Shown piece by piece: positions 25,800-31,456 of a stretch of DNA of 31,456 nt. Numbering within the stretch: position 1 is the first letter of the stretch; the number at the start of each line of letters is the position of its first letter. Location: contig CAYVZU010000032.1 in NCBI GenBank assembly GCA_964455935.1, forward strand, positions 1 to 31,456, written 5' to 3'. This stretch comes from CAYVZU01 sp964455935. Lineage in GTDB: Bacteria > Fibrobacterota > CAYVZU01. Made by a program: the position numbers and the translations under genes. The notes under the pieces were generated by a model that searched no databases, was not told the DNA's origin, and saw only the letters and a program-made list of their open reading frames with translations.

Positions 25800-27602
25800 T
25801 TAGAACTGAAAAAACTCGTCCAATTTCTCTTCGATGCTGGATTTGTTTCGTTCGGCATTGTACCAGCCGTAGTAGGCCTGATATTGCTTGCGCTGGGCGA
25901 TCTGGCCCAGAGCCGCATCCTTTCCCTGAGCGATTTTGGCCGGGTCGGAGGCCGCTTTATATAATGTTCTTACAAGGTAGGAGGCGTCGCCTTCCGTAAA
26001 CGGTTTGCCCAGTTCGCCGGGTTTTGCCGCGAAGGCACGATACATCACCGGGCTCGAAGAACCCAGGGCCGGCACATTGCCGTTGCGGGGTACGGTGTCG
26101 CTTTTGCCGTATTCAAACGGCGGCTTGGCGCCCGAAAGGGTATTCGCGGTCAGCGCCAACAGCATCTCCTCGGCTTTTCGCGACTTCTTTTCCTTCTCCA
26201 GTTCGGCCCGGATCGTGGGCCGGCATTCTTCCAACGGCAGGACGCCGGCAGGGATCTGCTTCTGGATTTGGCAGACGTAGTAGCCCTGTTCGTTTTCCAG
26301 AACATCGCTGACCGAGCCCACCGGGCTCTCGGCCACAAACGCTCCCAATCCGGACGCGCCGCCAATGCCCATGGGCGCCGTGCCTCTCTCGTACAGGCCG
26401 GTTGTCATGGTTGAAAGGCCCAGCTTGGCGGCTGCCGCAGACAGGCCCATTCCCTGTTTGGCCAAAACCTGAATCGAGTCGGCGGCTTCGCGCAGCGAGT
26501 CAAGGGTTTCCAGGCTGGCTGCCACCTTGATAAGAATGTGCCGGGCCTTGACCTCATCCTGCGATCCGGTCTTGCGCTTGTCTTCCAGTTGAAGGATATG
26601 CCATCCGTAATTGGTGCGGACGGGATCCGAAATCTGGCCCTTCTGCATACTAAAAACAGCGGTTTCGAATTCTTTCACCATGGCGCCGCGGCCAAACCAC
26701 CCAAGGTCCCCGCCCCGCTCGGACGAGCCTTCGTCCTCCGATTCGTTCTGCGCCGCTTCGGCGAATGTTTCCTGGCCGGATTCAACGCGCTTTTTAATTT
26801 CCAGAAGGTCCTGGCGAATCCGGTTATCGTCCTGAGGGCTTGGCGCTTTGGCCAGGCGGACGAAGGCGAGATCGGCCTTACCCTTGGTCTTGAAGGAATC
26901 GGAATGGGCCTTGTAGTATTGGGCAATGTCTTTTTCCGAAACGGCCTGCGAGTCGAGGCTCACAGCCGCCAGGGGGAGACGGACGAATTCAAACTGCGCC
27001 TTCTCCTCGCTTTCGGCCACCTCGCGCTCGGCTTCGAGATCGTTGGCCAGGGCCGTGGCGCTGATCAGAGACTGAAACGTCTTGAGGGGCACCATGAACG
27101 AACGGGCCTGTTCTTCCATGGCCTGCATGGCCGGATCGGCCAGATACTGAGGCGTGTTGAGGAACTGGTAGTATTTCGTGGTGTCAAAAAGGCTGTCGGC
27201 TCCCTTAAAGAAATCGATATTGCGGAATTCCGGAGGCGGGTTCTTCTTGAAATAATCATATACTTGATCGCCTGTTGCCGCGATTCCAAGGCGCGTGAAT
27301 TCATTTTGCATCAACTCCTGACTTATGAATTGTTCCCAGGTCTGTCGAACGGCCGTACTCCAGGCCGCATCGCCTTCGCTTCCCTGTTCCTTCTGAGCCA
27401 CCATTTGGCGGTAGTTGCGTTCCATTGCGGTCTTGAACTCTCCATAGGCGATTTTTCGGCCGTTGATTTTGCCGACCGCGTCCTTCGTATTCCAGTTGCT
27501 TGAAAGATCCATTCCCCAAGCAAAGAAAATGGTTGCCACGAAGGCTACGATAACGATGTAGATAACGACTTTGGTGGATTCGCGCATTTTCTGCATTAAC
27601 AT
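25800..27602 (-). CDS. PpiD-like periplasmic peptidyl-prolyl isomerase/chaperone
   Basis: The 600-residue protein has a short cytoplasmic N-terminus, one membrane helix (about 11-29, VVIYIVIVAFVATIFFAWG) and a large periplasmic part. A SurA-N-like helical region (about 40-230) is followed by a parvulin domain at 243-342 containing ERGGDLGWFGRGAMVKEFE and NYGWHILQLEDKR. A second, more divergent parvulin-like domain begins at 350 (VKARHILIKV). This is the PpiD/SurA plan for folding newly translocated outer-membrane and periplasmic proteins. GAGGAGGAAGG lies upstream of ATG 27602; in-frame ATGs at 27596 and 27587 are alternatives. The 251-nt gap 27603-27853 is a divergent promoter region with no clear boxes. 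Confidence 0.9.
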   Translation of the reverse strand: MLMQKMRESTKVVIYIVIVAFVATIFFAWGMDLSSNWNTKDAVGKINGRKIAYGEFKTAMERNYRQMVAQKEQGSEGDAAWSTAVRQTWEQFISQELMQNEFTRLGIAATGDQVYDYFKKNPPPEFRNIDFFKGADSLFDTTKYYQFLNTPQYLADPAMQAMEEQARSFMVPLKTFQSLISATALANDLEAEREVAESEEKAQFEFVRLPLAAVSLDSQAVSEKDIAQYYKAHSDSFKTKGKADLAFVRLAKAPSPQDDNRIRQDLLEIKKRVESGQETFAEAAQNESEDEGSSERGGDLGWFGRGAMVKEFETAVFSMQKGQISDPVRTNYGWHILQLEDKRKTGSQDEVKARHILIKVAASLETLDSLREAADSIQVLAKQGMGLSAAAAKLGLSTMTTGLYERGTAPMGIGGASGLGAFVAESPVGSVSDVLENEQGYYVCQIQKQIPAGVLPLEECRPTIRAELEKEKKSRKAEEMLLALTANTLSGAKPPFEYGKSDTVPRNGNVPALGSSSPVMYRAFAAKPGELGKPFTEGDASYLVRTLYKAASDPAKIAQGKDAALGQIAQRKQYQAYYGWYNAERNKSSIEEKLDEFFQF

Positions 27603-27853
27603 AGGCTTGCCTTCCTCCTCGTGAAGACCAAAATATACACTGCAGTGAATATCAATTCAATCTATGGTTTAATAATCAACAGGCGCCCTGCACCTGCTTA
27701 TCTGTTGCTTTTGCGGTTTAAGGCACCTTATTTTGAGTCGCATCCGCTCCGGCCGGCTTCATTCTGGGTCGCGGTTGGGGCGAATCAGGACCCGGGCGGC
27801 CCGGCTTATCCGAGCCTCCGCAGATAAAATACGAAATCGCCGAGGAGAACCCC

Positions 27854-30631
27854 ATGCGCGCTCTTGCTTTAGTTGGAATTCTGGCCTGCCTGGTTTGTGC
27901 CTTGTCCTGCTCGAAGAAAAAGGAAGCATCCGGCGGGGGTGTCTGGAAACCCGCCATCTCGCTTTCCATGGGCCAGGCCTTTATTAAAAAGAGCCAGGAA
28001 GATGCGGGTGAGCTGGCGCGCGTGGGAATGGGTATTACCGATAACGATCTGCTGCTGACGCAAATGGAATCCAAGATGGAAGTGAAGGTCACCCCGCAGG
28101 ACCTCCTGGTCATCGGCGAGAATTCTCAGGTGATCTTCAGGGTTAATTCCGAAGCCGAAACGCCTTCGGCCGCTATTTACCTGCGCGCTGGAAAAGTTTT
28201 TTCGCGTATCAAGTCCATTGCCGGGGCCCGGAGAGGGACTTTCAAAGTGGTGACCCCCACGGCCACCGCGGCCATCCGCGGTACCGATTTTGCCGTTGAA
28301 TATGATCCCAAGACGAAGACCACCCTCGTGGAGACCGTCGAAGGCACGGTGGAAGTAAGCGGAAAAAGCGGGGACGCCCAATCCGTGGCGGCCGGGCAGA
28401 AGGCCTCTGTTCTCACCGGCGGCTTGCCATCGGCCCCGGAGCCAATGAATGCCACCGATCTGCAGACTTTGAAGGAGTGGGTCGAGGAAGGATCGGGCGA
28501 GGAACGGATCGACCTGGCCATGGCGGCCAGGCCGCCCAGTCCCGCAAACCAGCCTCCCAGTGTCCATGGCGCGGCCGTTGCGTCCGTTGCCGTAGGTACA
28601 GAATTAAAATACCGTCTAACGGCATCGGATCCCGAGGGAGATCCTGTTCTCTTCCGTATCGAGAAGGGCCCGGCGGGAATAACGCTTGACTCGGTTTCGG
28701 GTACGCTGGCCTGGGTTCCTTCCGAGGCCGGATCGTTTCCAGTTGTTATTTCGGCGTCGGACCGCGAGAATCGCGTCCGAAAAGAACTGTCCATCAAAGT
28801 CATTGGCGCGGTCGAGGCGGCTCTGCAAATCGATCCGCCCGCGGGCAGCACGAAGACCAAATTCACTCTAAGCGCCGCAAAATCGGCCAGTTTGGCCAAA
28901 CTGGCCCTCCAGTATGCCTGGGATCTCGACAACAACGGCCAGATCGATATGGATTTTTCGGAAAGCGCGGTGATCACGCACCAGTTCGAGAAGACTGGGA
29001 AACACGAGGTGCGGCTGATCGTGCGCGATTCCGCCGGCCGGTCGTCCGAAGCGATTGCGAAAGTGGGCGTCAACGACCCGCCAAAGCCGGTCATCAGGGT
29101 TGCGCCGCCAACCGGGCCCATAGGGACTGTTTTCAAGCTGGACGGCTCGGGCTCGGAGGACTCGTTCGATCCCCTGGACCGGTTGAAATTTCGCTGGGAT
29201 ATCAATGCGGATGGAAAATGGGACTACCCGCCCCAGGGCCGCACAAAAGAATCGGCCGCGGCTTCCCACACCTACGCGCAGCCCGGAACCTATACCGCGA
29301 TTCTTGAGGTCGAGGATTCCGAGGGCGGACTGGGCCGGGACAGCGCCAGCATTGTTGTGTTCTCTCCGGTTCAGGCCAATGCCGGTTCCGATCTTGGCGC
29401 GCCGGTCAACTCCAAGGTGAAGTTGAGCGGTACCGGAACGGACCGGGACGGCAAGATTGTGAAATACGAATGGGATTTTAACGGCGATGGAAAATTCGAC
29501 TGGAGTTCGCCGACAACGGGCGAGACCATGACGGTTTACAAAAAGGAAGGCATCTATAAGGCGATCCTTCAGGTCACGAGCAGCACCGGCAGCAAGGACG
29601 ACGATACCGCGATGGTTAAAATCGAGAATGCCCAGCCCAAGGCCCTGGTCCAATCGCCCGTGACGGCACGCGTCAACAGTCCCGTAAAGCTTAACGGCAA
29701 GGGGCAGGATCCTGACAGCAAAATCGTCGCGCTCAGTTGGGACTTCGACGGCGACGGCCGCGCGGACTGGAAAGGCGATTCCACATCCGTCACTCACATT
29801 TATAAAAAAGCAGGCACATACAGGGCTGTATTCAGAGTTGTTGCCGACGACAAGAAGACCGACTCGGCCATCGTGGAGGTCCGTATCACCAACGAGCCGC
29901 CCAAGGCTTTTGCGGGCGAGGATATCGTGTCCAAGAAGAACCGCAATCTGGAGTTTATTGCCAAAGGCGAGGATGCGGACGGGTCCATTGTGAAATACGA
30001 ATGGGATTGGAATGCAGACGGCAAATTCGACACCTCCCTTGCCCAGACCAAGATCAAACACCGGTTTTCGGAATACAGCTACGCGGTTTTGCGCGTGACC
30101 GACTCCGACGGCGCGACCGGACTTGATACTGTTCGCATCGTGATCTGCCCGGAGGGCATGGTAACCGTGGAAGAAAAGAAATACTGCATGGACCGCTTTG
30201 AATGGCCCAACAAGAAAGGCGACGTGCCTTTGGCGGACGTGACGTGGACTGCGGCTGCGGCCAAGTGCCGTGAAGCCGGCAAGCGCCTTTGCACGGCCGA
30301 TGAGTGGCTGTTTGCATGCCGGACGGGGCAGGAGAGAAACTTTCCCTATGGCTTCCAATACGGCGCGAGCACCTGCAACACGAAAGATCAGGCCTGGATC
30401 AAGCGGAGGGGAGTGGCGGCTTCGGGCAAGTTCCCCGAATGCATTTCCGCGCAGGAAATCTTTGATATGAGCGGCAATCTCATGGAGTGGACCGATTCGG
30501 GGGTGGAAGCCCAGATGCTGGCCCGCGGCGGCTCGTATGAAAACCCGGCTGACGGCGCCGACTGCACGGCCCAGGTGGCGCTGGACCCAACGAAGAAATA
30601 TTTCTTTACCGGATTCCGGTGCTGTAAGTAG
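27854..30631 (+). CDS. large lipoprotein: FecR-like, Ig-like, five PKD domains, FGE-like C-terminus
   Basis: The 925-residue protein starts with a lipoprotein signal peptide (lipobox ALSC, lipidated C19). A FecR-like domain spans about 60-190 (VVTPTATAAIRGTDFAVEY). A putative Ig-like domain at about 233-318 (LTASDPEGDPV, GTLAWVPSEAG) is followed by five PKD-type modules (about 320-765). Each PKD module carries an acidic loop like those of Ca2+-binding proteins: 357-367, 449-457 (DINADGKWD), 541-549 (DFNGDGKFD), 630-638 (DFDGDGRAD) and 718-726 (DWNADGKFD). The C-terminal 155 residues are an FGE/SUMF1-type domain (KRLCTADEWLFACRTG, DMSGNLMEWTD, LARGGSY, TGFRC). The paired catalytic cysteines of true FGE are not evident, so a binding role is more likely. 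GAGGAG precedes the ATG by 6 nt. A surface or periplasmic sensor/adhesin role is inferred. Confidence 0.9.
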   Translation: MRALALVGILACLVCALSCSKKKEASGGGVWKPAISLSMGQAFIKKSQEDAGELARVGMGITDNDLLLTQMESKMEVKVTPQDLLVIGENSQVIFRVNSEAETPSAAIYLRAGKVFSRIKSIAGARRGTFKVVTPTATAAIRGTDFAVEYDPKTKTTLVETVEGTVEVSGKSGDAQSVAAGQKASVLTGGLPSAPEPMNATDLQTLKEWVEEGSGEERIDLAMAARPPSPANQPPSVHGAAVASVAVGTELKYRLTASDPEGDPVLFRIEKGPAGITLDSVSGTLAWVPSEAGSFPVVISASDRENRVRKELSIKVIGAVEAALQIDPPAGSTKTKFTLSAAKSASLAKLALQYAWDLDNNGQIDMDFSESAVITHQFEKTGKHEVRLIVRDSAGRSSEAIAKVGVNDPPKPVIRVAPPTGPIGTVFKLDGSGSEDSFDPLDRLKFRWDINADGKWDYPPQGRTKESAAASHTYAQPGTYTAILEVEDSEGGLGRDSASIVVFSPVQANAGSDLGAPVNSKVKLSGTGTDRDGKIVKYEWDFNGDGKFDWSSPTTGETMTVYKKEGIYKAILQVTSSTGSKDDDTAMVKIENAQPKALVQSPVTARVNSPVKLNGKGQDPDSKIVALSWDFDGDGRADWKGDSTSVTHIYKKAGTYRAVFRVVADDKKTDSAIVEVRITNEPPKAFAGEDIVSKKNRNLEFIAKGEDADGSIVKYEWDWNADGKFDTSLAQTKIKHRFSEYSYAVLRVTDSDGATGLDTVRIVICPEGMVTVEEKKYCMDRFEWPNKKGDVPLADVTWTAAAAKCREAGKRLCTADEWLFACRTGQERNFPYGFQYGASTCNTKDQAWIKRRGVAASGKFPECISAQEIFDMSGNLMEWTDSGVEAQMLARGGSYENPADGADCTAQVALDPTKKYFFTGFRCCK

Positions 30632-30810
30632 AGTCGTGAGTCGTAAGTTGCGGGTTCGGAATAGCCAACATAGCAGCCGTAATTGGAGTGTAGTGGTAGT
30701 TAAAAGCGGAGCGCCTGAGAAAACCAAGATGTCCTTTTGCTCTCATAACCCGTTTGGGTTTCCATTTCGATTTTTCATTCTGGTTACACGCAACTCGCTA
30801 CTCACGACTC
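30631..30810. repeat. inverted-repeat element with heptamer-phased arms (element B)
   Basis: This 180-bp element fills the gap between the lipoprotein gene and the YmdB-like gene. GAGTCGTGAGT (from 30631, sharing the last base of the stop codon) is a perfect inverse of ACTCACGACTC (to 30810). The arms continue imperfectly as 7-nt units: GAGTCGT GAGTCGT on the left, GAGTCGT GAGTAGC on the right when reversed. The next start codon is only 3 nt beyond the right end. Confidence 0.75.
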
Positions 30811-30813
30811 GCG

Positions 30814-31456
30814 ATGATTAACCTTCTCTTCGTTGGCGATGTTTTTGGGAACAATGGGAAATGGATCCTCTCGAAGGTCTTAAAAAGGCTTCGCGCCGAT
30901 CTTTCCATTGATCTGTGCATAGCCAATGGCGAAAACATCGCGGGTGGCCGCGGCCTTACCGGGAATCTGCTTTCGAAGCTGCGCAGCTTTGGCGTGGATG
31001 TGGTTACCACCGGCAATCATATCTGGGACAATCCCGATATCATTCCCTTTCTTTCCAAAGACGAAAGACTTCTGCGGCCGCTCAACTACCCGGAGGGTAA
31101 TATTGGCCGGGGATCCACCGTTTTGGCTCTGCCCAGCGGTGTCGAGATCGCCGTCATCAATTTGCAGGGCCGCGTTTTCATGCCTGCCATCGACTGCCCC
31201 TTTGTCCGGGCCATGTCCGAAGTCGATCGCATTCGCGCCCGCACGCATCTGATCGTCATCGACTTTCACGCCGAGGCTACAAGCGAGAAGCAGGCCATGG
31301 GCTGGTATCTCGACGGCAAGGTTTCGGCCGTGATCGGCACCCATACGCACGTTCAGACCGCCGATGAGCGGATCCTGCCCAACGGCACTGCCTACATCAC
31401 CGACGCGGGCATGACCGGGCCGCACGATTCCGTGATCGGGATGAAAAGAGACCTGA
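30814..31456 (+). CDS. YmdB-family metallophosphoesterase (3' partial)
   Basis: The frame from ATG 30814 runs off the window end, giving 214 residues of a family usually around 260. It matches the YmdB/TIGR00282 calcineurin-like phosphodiesterases in all metal-site motifs: FVGDVFGNNG, IANGENIAGG, TTGNHIWDN, DFHAEATSEK, GTHTHVQTADE and DAGMTGP. Bacillus YmdB hydrolyses cyclic nucleotides in vitro and affects biofilm behaviour; the role here is not known. No Shine-Dalgarno is visible because element B ends 3 nt upstream. Expression may depend on that element or on read-through from the lipoprotein gene. Confidence 0.94.
   Translation, partial: MINLLFVGDVFGNNGKWILSKVLKRLRADLSIDLCIANGENIAGGRGLTGNLLSKLRSFGVDVVTTGNHIWDNPDIIPFLSKDERLLRPLNYPEGNIGRGSTVLALPSGVEIAVINLQGRVFMPAIDCPFVRAMSEVDRIRARTHLIVIDFHAEATSEKQAMGWYLDGKVSAVIGTHTHVQTADERILPNGTAYITDAGMTGPHDSVIGMKRDL

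Noticed and set aside
28868..30727. Long open frame antisense to the PKD/FGE lipoprotein (619 codons)
   Set aside because: It mirrors a GC-rich coding strand, matches no family, and the sense frame has clear domains and a ribosome-binding site. The 415-codon antisense frame over murE/murF (220-1467) is rejected for the same reason.

Overview
The window is about 31 kb of GC-rich chromosome from an uncultured-looking diderm bacterium. It carries two conserved housekeeping clusters with less conserved genes between them and after them. The diderm inference rests on a PpiD-type periplasmic folding factor and a large lipoprotein. The MurE motif DNPR predicts meso-diaminopimelate peptidoglycan. The phylum is uncertain: the secreted protein at 18565-19833 resembles a family I recall mainly from Bacteroidota and relatives, and FecR/PKD/FGE lipoproteins recall Fibrobacterota-like lineages. 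I hold the placement only as 'possibly FCB group'.

Region 1 (1-12255) is a division/cell-wall (dcw) cluster on the + strand: murE (5' truncated), murF, mraY, murD, ftsW, murG, murC, ftsQ, ftsA, ftsZ. From murD to ftsQ each gene overlaps the next by ATGA, so translation is probably coupled. murB and ddl are absent between murC and ftsQ. murD is broken by a 54-base run of T that sits exactly where a conserved block should be, which points to a consensus or gap-filling error.

Region 2 (12371-18156) holds a small Cys-rich ORF after ftsZ, a tail-anchored-looking small protein, an FmdB-type zinc-ribbon protein, and a two-gene minus-strand operon. That operon encodes a DUF1538 membrane protein with an internal duplication, overlapping a gene for a protein that reads as three PII-like modules in one chain. 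A HAD phosphatase and a conserved membrane-anchored protein of unknown function follow.

Region 3 (18157-21577) holds an inverted-repeat element, a secreted protein of the family often mislabelled 'asparagine synthetase B', a decayed ABC-ATPase fragment, an unrecognised 406-residue protein and a tRNA-Ala(CGC) with its terminator.

Region 4 (21803-25541) is the ffh-rpsP-rimM-trmD-rplS translation/secretion cluster, ending in a clear intrinsic terminator. Region 5 (25546-31456) holds a long palindromic element, a convergent PpiD-like chaperone, a 925-residue FecR/PKD/FGE-like lipoprotein, and the start of a YmdB-family phosphoesterase.

Three intergenic spaces (18254-18512, 23211-23310, 30631-30810) are filled by inverted repeats whose arms are built from degenerate 7-nt units. 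With the DUF1538/triple-PII operon, they are the most interesting structures here.
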